From Mesocentrotus franciscanus (taxonomy: Eukaryota; Echinodermata; Echinoidea; Camarodonta; Strongylocentrotidae), in NCBI GenBank assembly GCA_037976565.1, contig CP137682.1:17357341-17421340 (forward strand): DNA of 64,000 nucleotides, in the 5' to 3' direction. Shown here piece by piece: positions 1 to 11,649 of this stretch (positions are counted from its first letter, which is position 1; each line of letters starts with the position of its first letter). The notes below the pieces were generated by a model. It was not told the DNA's origin, did no database searches, and was given only the letters and a program-made list of their open reading frames with translations. Position numbers and translations under genes: made by a program.

Positions 1-330
1 GGGGGAAAAGCCCCCGCCGGAAGCTCAGGGGTTTTATGTATTTAATTACGGTCAGATGAGCATCCAGGGGCCCGCCTTAGGGCCCTTGGTTTGGTCCAGG
101 GGGCGGAGGCCCCGTAAGCTCAGGGTTCTAGGCATTTGATTACAGTTAGATGAGCATATATTGATATTACCTCATTAACATTTGCAGGTCACTCATTATT
201 TTTCTCTCTCTTTCTTTCTTTTTCTTGTTAACATACTTTTTCAAAAAAGTGAGGGGGGCTCGAGCCCCCGAGCCCCTCCGTTCTGTTGGCCCTGACAGGA
301 AGGCTTCTAAATAAGCATATTTTTCGCCCG
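1..330. repeat. inverted fragment of the hAT-like tandem array
   Basis: Contains two units in reverse (TTAATTACGGTCAGATGAGC near 43 and TTGATTACAGTTAGATGAGC near 137) with GGTCCAGGGGGCGGAG. It matches the 42298-43594 array and continues off the window edge. Confidence 0.7.
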
Positions 331-1716
331 ACTGTAAATTTGGGAATTTGTAATTTTTCAACAAACGCATATAAATGTATGCCTATGATTCACACAAAAA
401 TTGAGAAAAAATACCGGAAAATCATTTCATTTCAGCAACATTTGTAAATCACTGGTATCGAATTAGAGATAACCCACCCCATCAGTACGCCAGTATTCAG
501 GGGCTTATGTCTTCTCACCCCTTTAATAAAAAACACACACGCTTTCCCATCCTCTCACAATATTTCCACGATATGCGCGTATCGCTATTATAAAAGCCTC
601 TAATTGATAAATATAGGGGCATGCAGAATGCTTAGGAAATTAAATTCCTGTTAACTTTCCTTTTCTTTGAATGGAATTAAATTTATATGTGGTTCAATTC
701 AGGTTCTAGTATTTTTTTTGTTCTTTTTGGTTAAAAAATAAAAAATAAAATGCAAAATTTACTGCATTTTTCTTTTCGGGGGCGAAAATGCGTTTTGCCC
801 CCACCTTTTTGGTTGGGGCGAGCGCCCTGACCCCCCACTTCCGGTGCCTATGAGCCCATGCAATTATAAGTCAACGGAATGTTTATACCGTTCTTCTTAA
901 ATTACCGTTGTACTATGACTATGGCACCCTCACGTGACCACACCAGTCGCTAACGCAATCATACATCAATTACCCGCACATAACCGCAACAGTCCCTGAC
1001 GCAGCTCTACGTCAAATTGAGCTTCAAATTGGGCATTATTTCATTAAAATCATTGAACAATTTATCCCACTTGGCGTTTGTTGCCCACATTAATATGTTA
1101 TATCTGAATGTTTGGGTGAAATTAATCAGGGTTTAACTCTTTTTCGTACTGTAAACGGGATTCTGCAAAACCGCTCCCATAGAAAATCACATCTCTTGTT
1201 TACATGGATATTTATAAACAATTCATTAATTACTGCTGCTGAGGTGACCGGTTCATGTTGACGAATTAAAAAAATCACTATGAAGCACTATATTGGCAAT
1301 GACTTCCTTGGCGTTTTGAAAGCTGCGGATGTTTCTTTTCTTGGAGATGATTTTCGTACTCGGGTCTGTTTCTATTTAAAGGGTCGGTTCATTTATTTGA
1401 ATCAAATTTGTCATCAAATCTGTTTAAAATACCTCCATAAAATAAGCCCTAAAGTTGGTATGCATAGTATTTACAAATTGATGGATACATGACATTGTAG
1501 AAAAACTAGAAAACAAATGATGTAAGGCAAATCATTCCCTATGCTCATGTCACTTCGAAAATTCACATAAATAATATCTATTTTATTTGTGTGTATGTTT
1601 GTCCCGCCCCCCCCCCCGCTACTCCGGGGTCGGTGGGACCGCATTCGTGTCCCCAAAGTCTCCGGTAAAGGGGCATTTTTCGCGCGACAGAGTCCGGCCC
1701 GAGAATTGTAAAAAAA

Positions 1717-1860
1717 GGGGTGTTTTTTCTTACTCTCTTTTTGGATTCCTGAGAAATTTTAAAAGGGGGTCATAAAATATTAAAAAGGCCGGGGGTGTTT
1801 TTTCTTTCTCTCTCTTTGGACTCCTGAGAAATTTTAAAAGGGGTTTTTAAAATATCTTGA
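1717..1860 (+). repeat. 75-bp tandem duplication
   Basis: GGGTGTTTTTTCTTxCTCTC and CCTGAGAAATTTTAAAAGGG occur twice with a 75-bp period. Confidence 0.7.
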
Positions 1861-2252
1861 ATATCATAGATAGGTGGGTACATATTAAGCAGTGTTCCGG
1901 ATTTAGGGGGGTCTCCAAGGCAGGAAAAGCCCGCGAAGGGGGTTCAGAAATGTTGGCAGTCCTGAGATAGGGGTTGCTTTCAAAGGGAGGGAACAAGCAT
2001 ACACGTACCCTAAATAACACTGTGTGGGGGAGGGGGCGGGGTGTTTGTATCTCAATTGAGAAAAATAAGTGTTTAATTGAAAGAATTTTATGTAAGTTAT
2101 TGCTGAATGTAAAAGTGGAATGTGTCATAGATGGTACAGAGTTAATTAATTCAGCTGTGCCAGGGATTATTGTGCTGGCCCGGTATTGTACTAAATAGGA
2201 AGGTATGACTATGCACCTGTTCCAGGTTCTGTACATAACGTGAAGAGCTAGG

Positions 2253-2553
2253 CAGAAGCGGATCCAGAAGGGGGCCCTCCCTAGAAAAAACAGGTAAAAA
2301 CACCCTTTTTGAAAAAATTGGGCCCTCCTGGCGCCCAAGGGGGGGGTGGCGGTGGAAAAAAATTTTTTCGGGTGCCAAAAAATTGTGCTCACTACCCTGG
2401 CGGGGTAGTGGTGGAAAATGACCTTCCCGGAGGGAAATTTTTTGCTCACTATCCCCACTGAGCGAAAAATCGACCGGCACGATATTCAAATTTTCGCACG
2501 AAGTGGGCCCCTTTTTAGGCCCCCTCCCTTGCCGCCGGCTGGATCCGCCCCTG
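2253..2553. mobile_element. hAT-like MITE with exact 8-bp target duplication
   Basis: 301 bp, CAGAAGCGGATCCAG ... CTGGATCCGCCCCTG, flanked by GAGCTAGG at 2245-2252 and 2554-2561. The CAG...CTG ends and an 8-bp duplication are hAT hallmarks. No coding capacity; the open frames here are artefacts. A truncated inverted relative lies at about 47640-47854. Confidence 0.85.
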
Positions 2554-3822
2554 GAGCTAGGAGTGGTGTGGGCACAGTCTAAAAATTTGCCACATCTCAA
2601 CTTTGAAGCCAAGAGGCATACAGTATATGATTCTGCTCTGCAGACATTGCTAATTTTCATACGATTTTGTACCTGAGCATAAATTGCTGATTTTCTTGTA
2701 AAGTCAGGAGGCAAACGGTTTTTGTTGTGCTTAGCTGAAATGTTTGATATTTTTAGTTTGTTGATACTGCAACCATCGGTTAGCAATTTGAACGTAATAT
2801 TTTACATTGTATTACTTGATTATTTGTTCTTATTTGCTGACATTAAAAATGTGAAGGAAATAAAGCTGTGAGATTTCTTTTTAACTATGTGAAAAATGAA
2901 GTGTGATTTAGTGGAAATGAGAAATATTTTGTAGTTCTGGATTGTGAAAGTTAGTTTAATTCCAGTCGTTCTGATTTAATAAAATGAATGAGTTTATTAT
3001 GTCAATTTAATGTTTAAAGTATGAACGCAGACTAGAAAATGTATGCGTGAACTCTTAAAATTAGATGGCATATGATGTTGTGATCGACCACGTCCGATCT
3101 CGAGAACCAAGAGCCAGGGGTTTTAGAGGGCTATCAAACGGAGCTCAATGAACCTTTCACAAGAATCAAGTGGACTTGAATTGAGAATCTGGTTTCGATG
3201 TTATTGTAAGTGTAACCCTAGAGGTCAACTTTTGTGACATTATTTTTACATTTTCTGTTGATTCTTGTTTATATTTTGTTGTTGAAATATCAGAACTTAC
3301 TGTCTTTGCTTAAAGCAGGGACTGGTGTAAATGTTTAAACCCGAAAATGATTGGGTAATTGAACAAAAAAAAAATGTATTGATTGAATGAATGAATTAAT
3401 AAATAATTCATAATTCATAATTTTTAAAAATATATATAAAAGAAGATAAATTAATAAAAAACGAATAAACGAATGAATGAAAGAATAAATAAATAAGTAA
3501 ATGAATACATTAATAAAAAAATATCACAAAATTAATAAACTGTATAAATAAAACAACTAATTCTGTAATATTCAAAGCAAGGTGAATAATGGCGTCAGCA
3601 TGATTTGCTGTTATGTTAAATGGCATGTATGTAAGTGCAATTACAAAGATTAGTATGGGACACTGATTATCACGATGAGCTGTATAGATGTGATAAGCTG
3701 TCTTAAGAGATAAATGATTGACTGTTTTATTTAATGTTGATCTCTCCGCGGGCAAATACTACATGCACTCAAAACGATTAAATCGGGAGTAGATTAATGT
3801 AGCCATCAAGGACAATATAGAG

Positions 3823-3928
3823 TAGGAGAGAGAGAGAGAGAGAGAGAGGGGGGGGCGGGGTGAGGGAGAGAGCTAGGGAAGAAAACAAGAATAGGAGAGG
3901 GATCGAGAGGGAGGGAAGGAGAAAAATT

Positions 3929-3968
<40 letters not shown>

Positions 3969-4039
3969 GTACAGATGAGTCATTATTAGGAGAGTAGAGA
4001 GAGGATGGGATGTGAGAATGGCTGTGTGTATATTTGGGG

Positions 4040-4096
<57 letters not shown>

Positions 4097-4195
4097 GAGG
4101 GAGAGAGGAGAACGAGAGAGATAGGGAGGGAGGGAGGAGAGAAAGGGGAGAGAGAGAGAGAGAGGAGAGGGGAAGGGAATAGGCATAGACTGCTG
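3823..4195. repeat. AG and GT microsatellites
   Basis: (AG)n tracts at 3823-3848 and 3930-3965, (GT)n at 4042-4078, then (AG)n to about 4180. Low-complexity frames here are not genes. Confidence 0.9.
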
Positions 4196-4545
4196 GGGAA
4201 GGGGGGGGCTGAATTTTTCTATGGTTCTTAGAAAAATACCCGAAAATGAAATTGTACTACTTTGGCTACCTAACTCCTTCCGATCCCCCCCCAATACAAA
4301 AAGGGAGGGGGGAATAGGCCTAAACGTCAGTCGTTTCTATCATATGATCTTAAAAATCTATGAAATTGAAATTTCTTATATATACAAGGCACTCTATAAA
4401 AGCAACTCCTTGATAAAAGTCACAAATAAGTGTAGTCCATTCTACATAATATCTCATTTTATTAATTTTTATTATAGTCATTTTCTCGGCATCCCTGCAC
4501 ATGGGTTGTCTCACGAAATTTTCAAATGAGTAGGCGGTCACTGCT

Positions 4546-4556
4546 GATGAGTCATC
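4546..4556 (+). promoter_or_regulatory. AP-1-like palindrome upstream of GCH1
   Basis: GATGAGTCATC is a perfect palindrome around the AP-1/bZIP core TGAGTCA (4548-4554), roughly 310 bp upstream of the predicted GCH1 start site. It is only a motif match. Confidence 0.25.
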
Positions 4557-4720
4557 AACGTTATAGAACTCCCTCTACAGCTGATTCTTTGTAAATGATG
4601 CAATTACGTGCGCTGTGTACACGCGAATCAGCGCCATCGGAACCTCCCGCTCCGCTCAAGGTACCTCAACGGGTACGCTCCGGCGAAGATTGTGTATGAA
4701 TCGGCTACTCCCAACGTACA

Positions 4721-4728
4721 TGACGTAA
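4721..4728 (+). promoter_or_regulatory. CRE-like site upstream of GCH1
   Basis: TGACGTAA, a CREB/ATF-type half-palindrome, lies about 140 bp upstream of the predicted GCH1 start. Mammalian GCH1 is known to respond to cAMP through a proximal CRE, so the position is suggestive. An 8-mer match can occur by chance and binding is not shown. Confidence 0.3.
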
Positions 4729-4827
4729 TTCATTCATTCATTCATTAGTTTCGCTATAGATTTTGAGGCCTCCACTTGTTCGCTCAAAGCTCCAGTCTAC
4801 TTTGATTTTTTTTCTCTCACTAACTTC

Positions 4828-4866
4828 TCTTTAAATATTTAAGCTCTGTGTCAGCTAGTCAGTTTC
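4828..4866 (+). promoter_or_regulatory. GCH1: GCH1 core promoter: TATA-like box plus initiator
   Basis: An AT-rich TTTAAATATT box lies at about 4830-4839. An initiator-like TCAGTT sits at 4859-4864, so its A (4861) is about 30 bp downstream of the box, the usual TATA-to-Inr spacing. The predicted 5'UTR would then be 4861-4930, about 70 nt and with no upstream ATG, leading to the GCH1 start codon at 4931. The spacing and motifs are read from sequence; the start of transcription is inferred and no transcript data support it. Confidence 0.5.
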
Positions 4867-4930
4867 GATCACTTCTGCGAGAGAGAATAATCCATCACAA
4901 ACGGTGGTTTCGTACAGAAAATCAGTAAAA

Positions 4931-5336
4931 ATGTCGACTGACCACACAGATTCCGTTCCGAACGGTGACTGTCTCCCAAACGGTCTTCCGTCGCCTGCTA
5001 GGTCTGACGACACCGATATATTAGCCGCAAAAACCCACAGTTTATCCCTGCAAGACAGCAGTTTCCATTCTGCAGGGAGTGAAAATCTCACAATGAACGG
5101 AACAGTGCCGACCAAAGAAGAAGAAAACCGAACTCACTTTAAGAAAGCCCCAGATTCCCACGCTAGTTTGTACAGGCAAGATTCAGATAAGCAGCTGCCC
5201 GGTCTAGCGCTTGCCTACCGGTCGATCATCCGTGGCGTCGGGGAGGATCCGAGCCGACAGGGACTGAAAAAGACGCCCGATCGTGCTGCCAAAGCCATGA
5301 TGTTCTTCACGAAGGGGTATGAGGAGAAGATTGAAG
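4931..5336 (+). CDS. GCH1: GCH1 exon 1
   Basis: 406 nt, residues 1-135 plus the first base of codon 136; donor is GAAG^GTAAAA. It encodes a Ser/Asp-rich tail, then the conserved segment from [20 protein letters not shown] through [10 protein letters not shown] and [12 protein letters not shown], which matches the family's N-terminal helices. It is 63 nt longer than human exon 1, all of the difference being in the variable tail. Confidence 0.95.
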
Positions 5337-8300
5337 GTAAAATTTTTTTTTATTTTTTAAACATTTATTGTTATACTTTCTTTTTTGAGGGGGAAGAGTG
5401 GTCTTAGGAGATTATAAGGAGCAACTTTAAAAGTGGACCAGACGTTTACACATGATTCAGATTAGTTTTTTTTATATTTAAATATGTGATAAGTTTTTAT
5501 TGCATAGCCAAAGATCCAATAACATTTAATTATTTTTACATTCAACATAAACATAATACAAATATACAGACATTTATATATATGTAACAACAAAAGATCA
5601 AATCAGAAATCAAATGGATCTATAGGCTACTAGTCTTATATCTGGTAGCCCTATATACTATTAGTATATAGAATAGAAAACATCAACGATCGTCAAAATG
5701 CCCCCCCCCCCAGAAAAAAAAGGATTTCAGTCAGCATTCTATCATCTGCTAAACTGCCATTTTTCATTGTGCCTATCTATTTTGTTGCGTCTTTCAGCAA
5801 TAAAATTTTCTACCGTCTGAAAATATTTAACATAATGTAAGTAGGCCTACTACAAAATGAACATCGGGCATGTTTTCTGTAATCCTACACCCAGGCCTTA
5901 AATTTCAATATTTTTAGGGCAAGGCCACTTTTTGGGCACATTCCTATTCTACAACACAAATAGGAAGAATTGGAAAGGGCACAAAAAATCTCCAAGGCCA
6001 ATGAGAGGGGCATTGAGGCCATTCAAAAGGGCATCCAAGGCCATGGCCTTGGATTAATTTAAGCCCAATAAAGATATATTGCTTTAATTCTTAGCAAAAG
6101 CAGGAAATTAATGGTGAAAACATTTCTTACTTCGACAAGCTCGGTCAGCCCAAATTCCAACAGGATACTTTTAGTGGACAAAATCGAGGGGAGAGAGAGT
6201 TCCGAAAAAGCTCTGCTTAGGCGTAACCAAAACTGTTCTATAACTTTACATGAAACAAAAAGGTGTTCGAGATTTCATCTTCATTACTACAAAAGTAGCA
6301 AGCTGCATTTTCAATTCTCTTAAAGGTATTACAAAGTTTTGGTATGGGGTCATGAATTTTAGTTCAAATGAACATATTGGAAGCATATATGCGATTTTAC
6401 AATACCGGTATTCAATGATCGTTGTCACGGTTGAAATCGGGTCTAAAGTGATGAAATTGTAAATAATAAACTCTTTATGTTGTATAGCGCCCTCTCAAGA
6501 CTGAAATTACTTTAGCTTTAAAACAATGTTTCTTGACTACAATCGACCGATTTGCTATTCCCGTTTGGAAATTATATTAGAACTGCATATTCTGAGATTT
6601 TCATGGTCGCAGCTACCACGGAATGGCCTTATAGGCGCTATTTGAAATATTTGAAATTTACCAGGAGCACCGGTAAATTTTGATTATTCAATTTGCTCGA
6701 AAGCAGAAGTGTTTTAGGGGCTAAATTTGTTAGTGCTTATAATACATTCATAGGGGCATCCAAATATATCAAAAATGTAAAGGATTACTATCCATCCAAT
6801 TTCAAAATTTCCCAAAACTTTGCATTACCTTTAATATGAACCAACCAGACTTTAGTTGGTATTAGATTATGGATTATTTTCAACTGAAACATTCGTAATT
6901 TTGTATCTATCTTGAGCATAAATGGCAACTTAAAAAGCTCAACAATGCTGGAATCGTGAAGGCTGTACAGCTCTTTGAGGCGGGCGAAAGTAGACGAAAT
7001 GGATGGATTGTTAATTTGCATACACATTACACACACATTAGTTAAATACCAATGCTTCACAAATGAAGCTAAATTTATCAAATTTAAAGCCCCACTGCAC
7101 TACTTGTAGCTACTTGCTCCCTCTATATAGCAAACAATGCATAAGCGGTGCCCGTTGGTCCCCCATGATCCCCTTTTTCTTATGTCAATTGAGAGCTGAG
7201 TTGATGAGATAACCACCTGTCAGTGACCACGCTGGGAGGTCTACATGTAATCCCTCCTGACCAAACTAGTGCAGACAGGCTTTAAGCTTCTTAGAATCTT
7301 GGCTAACCTTACCCCTAAACCTTACTGCTCTGCTCTATCTGCTCTAGGTGTTGGTTGTTCATAGGTTAACCAATGCTTCACAAATGGAGCTAAATGTAAA
7401 GTCCTAGCTAACCCTAATCCTAACTTTAAATCTAACCTAATCCTAAACCTAGCCCCAAGTTAGTTCACATAAATGTACATGAACCCTATTAGTGGGGTAT
7501 TCTAAAATTAAGCTGATAATAACAAAGAAAGCAAGGAAGATGATTATGAATTCAATGAAGATACAAATACAATGATCTTGAATCTAGTGCCATAGTGGCA
7601 AATGCATAACTGGTACAAATATTTATGATGATGGTGACGGTGATAATTACATGTACATGTAAGTATTATCAAGCACAATGATTGACATGATGATCAGTTG
7701 AGTTGATGATGATCATGATGCATGTTGATGAAGGTGATGATGATGAATCATGAAGTTGATGGTGAAGGTGATGATGATGTAGATGTTGACTGTTGATGTT
7801 GGTGATGATGATGATGGTGATGTTAATGATGTTGGTGTCGATGATGTTGATGAATGTCTTTTGAATGATAATGGTGACGTTATTTTTTTATTCAATATTT
7901 TGTCTGTACCGGTACATAAAAATGCTACTGGGTCCGTTGAACTCCATTCCACAAAAATAAAATAAAAAGTAATTTAATTTCACACTTCACGGGCTCAAAT
8001 CAAGATGGAATTGCATTTATATTGATTTTTGTTATAAAATCTCAAGTGTCTAGATACCTTCAGATTCATATTTACTTTCCGGTTTGAGAACAAAATTATC
8101 AAATAGAAAAAAGAAATTGAAGCAGGCTTAGACATTTAGGAGGAGGGAAAGAGAAACTAGGATTTAATTTTATTTGGACATGTACATACATGTATATATT
8201 CAGATGTATCACATCATGTGACATGTATGTGTAATTGCGGTGGTTAAATTAAAAAAAAAAACATGGTGGCTCAGTGGTAGAGCAGTGCAGTGGAAAATAC

Positions 8301-11300
8301 ACGGGGGCTCGGGCAAACTAGCCCCCGAAATGCTAAAAAGAGCCCCCAAAAATTTGCATAGAGTTCAATGCAAAACAAATTAAAGAGTGCTATTTTTCAT
8401 GCAAGCAAGCTTGAAAAGTAGCCCCTGAAATTTTTAAAGTATTTTTTTCCCTGGAGCAGTGGTCTCACAAACCGGATGTCCTGGTTAATGCACTAGTGCC
8501 CTATGGTAGGGCATTAATCCTATTCAATCTTTAATAATTGTACATGCACTGCAGAGGCTTAATAATGTTTGTCCTACCTAGCAACAATTAATGTATGAAA
8601 TTCATATTCTGACTATTGAAATACAATTATTTATAACGGGTGAATGAAATTATTTGTATTTTGTAACATGGCATTTAACAAAGAGTTATCCTTTAAATTT
8701 GATTACATTACAAAAACGGTCTATTGCCTGTTATGTTGTATGTCACTGTCTTACAACACCACTGAACTCTCAATGGTTTCTCCAGAAAGGGAGGAAGGGA
8801 GGAACGATCAGAATCTAATGAGCCTTTTCCAAGACAGATGTCACGCTTGAGTAAACAAGTAGTTAAACAGCTTCCATGCTCTGACGCGGAGCAATTAATT
8901 GCTTGTAGGTTCAGATAATTTGAGCCAAGCTGTGGCAAGATTTAATTTGGACCTTAATGAGCCTTTCTCACCCAAATTAATGTTGGATGGAAGAAAATCA
9001 GTCATTGGGACCTTTGAGAATATTATTGCCTACAAAACTGCTTCAACGTTTATGGACTACATGTACAGTGTAGTTAGTAACTAATGATCACTTTGATCAG
9101 GGTTTCTTCTTTTGTACTTGAAAGCTCTTTGTTCACAGCCAAGTGATTATGACAGCACTATTAAGCAGTAAAGCACAAAGCATTTAAGTTGGGTAAAAAT
9201 CTGCACCTGCATAAATCAGGTACATGTACTATCATGGATGACTGCTGCAGCCCAAACCATGATTTTTGTGTTTTTAACTTTTGATTAAACTTCTCTTTTT
9301 GTATCATTATAATTCACAAGAGTTATTTTGACTTTAAAGTGAGATTTTCTTGTAGTGATCTCAATGTATTCTATTGCTAAAGCACTAAATCATGCACTGC
9401 TCCTTCATATCTTCTTTCACTGAAAAAAGCTCCCATCAAAAAGATGAGGTCATTTACAGGATTTACAATTGTACGAGCAGTGAAAGCAAAAGTAGAAAGA
9501 AAGAAATATATTTTGGACCTGAGCAATGCAATTGTACACATACACTATTAAAGGTGCATGTACATGTACACAACTTGAATAAGCGCAGCATGTATAACTC
9601 GTCTCCCAATTTAAATTGAAAACATTTTAGAACCACTTAAAACCAGGAGGAAGCCATATTGGTTTGATTGACTTCCAGAAGGAAATGCATCAATCCAGGA
9701 TATGTGAATTGCTTTGCCTATTGTTGCCACATGTAGACAGTTGTGTAGGAAATCGATGAAATAACATTGACCCGTCCAAAAAAGGGGAAAAAACAAAAAC
9801 AATTTCATCGCTACCACTACCTTCATTCAGCGAAATTCAGCATACCGGTACATGGGTTTTTTGTCCTTTTCTTTACAATTGGATTTATCTGCAGGAGTTT
9901 AACCTATCTCCTTGATTTGCTGTAAAAGTTTAAATCAAAGGTATTTTTAATATAGTACATTTTATTACTTTCCTTTCTTCTAACTGCAAATGCATGTCAG
10001 CCTACATGTAGATATAGGGTAGATGTATACATGTACATGTAATTACTATTTGGGTCATAACACAAAGGTGAATAAATATTTATGAAACGATGAAGCCTGA
10101 AGGTAATTTTGCTTTTAACCTTTTATGAATTACTTTAGTTTATTCATTTCCTTTTATTTCTATTTTCTCTGGGAGGGGGCTACAGTGTCATTTGGCCATA
10201 TTGTCCATTAAGAGCCAGAAGGCCATACACAACTGTAACTCTGTAAATACAGGTAGAATTAACACATTTTCATTCTAAATTTCACCTTAAGATTTTTCTT
10301 TTGAGGCCGCCATCCTAGTCAAGCATGGCTTATGATTGCGGTCTCCTGCACTTTTTCCACAGATAGTTCAGATTATACTTTAAATTTATATTTTATAGAA
10401 ATACTAAGTTCGTTATTATATATGTACATGTAAATCACATCATGACATGAAGTTATTATTGTTTGTATATTTGTATAATACATGTACCTTACGTTATATG
10501 TATGTTCTTTGTTATTCAGTTATTGTATTAATTGGAAAAGTGCAGAAATGAAATAAAATAAAAATCAAATCATTATATTTGCCCTTCTACGTGTATCAGG
10601 TTGCACTTACCCTTCATTCGGCCCACCTGAATTCATTGTATAACTACATACCGGGTACACGTGAAGTAAATTAATTTTTCAGTAGTCTGAATGCCATATA
10701 AAAAAAAGTCGTGTAATGAAACATCGTACATGTATAACATGCCAAATGCATGTTTGAGCGTCGTTTTGAACGGTCAAATAAAGAATCAGCATCCTGCTCT
10801 AGTCTAAATGCTGTATTGTACAAAATAATATCATATATACCTGTAACTGGGCGGTGCTGAGCCCGCACTGATGATGGGCCAGCTGCCGTGTCACCTGACC
10901 TCTTTAAAATGTGTTTCTTTATAAATGCATGTACAATGTTTCTTATAAATACACTGTACATTTAATTGTTACTTTATACACTGTACAGTGTTGTTTTCTA
11001 GTCTGTACGCTCCTTTTGCTATACATATAATTATGACGTTTCTTTATACAGTGAAACCTGCGTTAGCGACCACCTGTAATTAAAGACCACCTGTCTATAA
11101 AGACCACATTTTTTGTTTCCCTTGACGATCTTTTCTCAAAGAAACCTGTACTAAAGGAACCTGTACGTTAAGACCACCTGCTTTATAGAGATCACTTTTC
11201 TTGTCACCCTTGAGTGGTCTTTATATCTACAGGTTTAGCTGTACATGTTTCATGTAAATCGGTCTGAGCAGGAATACAGGATATTAGTGCCAAATGTTGA

Positions 11301-11617
11301 TTACACAGAAAGTGGAGTGACAATTGCCCAGTTTCATTTTTAGCTCGGCGCAATCAATCAAGCTGACCGTTTCATTACCGAATCGTACCCTACTTGTAAT
11401 GTACAAGCCCTAGACCTGTAGCATGGACAATGACGTAAGAAGGAATGCTTGTACAGTGTCTGTTTGTGGCATTTTGAGAGGGAGAGAGAGAGAGAGAGAG
11501 AGAGAGATGAAGAGAGAGAGAGAGAGAGCAGAGAGAGATGGAGACTTGGAGAGAGGGAGGCAGGGAGAGAGAGAGAGAGAGAGATTGAACATATTAAAAG
11601 GTTGGACAAGAGGGAGG

Positions 11618-11649
<32 letters not shown>

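Larger units (their letters stand above)
331..4545. other. upstream non-coding region
   Basis: No gene recognised. Apart from the hAT-like MITE at 2253, the tandem duplication at 1717 and the microsatellites near 3.8-4.2 kb, it is AT-rich sequence without supported features. The open frames of 70-210 codons here show no family resemblance. Confidence 0.6.

Noticed and set aside
1847..2786. Two ~200-codon frames on the - strand
   Set aside because: They run through a hAT-like MITE and its flanks, overlap each other and resemble no protein family.
4904..4930. In-frame GTG start nine codons before the GCH1 ATG
   Set aside because: Animal nuclear genes rarely start at GTG; the ATG at 4931 has a good context and a plausible 5'UTR.
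7300..7460. CCTAA-rich stretch resembling telomere repeat (also near 22625 and 49995)
   Set aside because: Highly degenerate CTAACCCTAA-like motifs scattered in introns; not arrays of TTAGGG.
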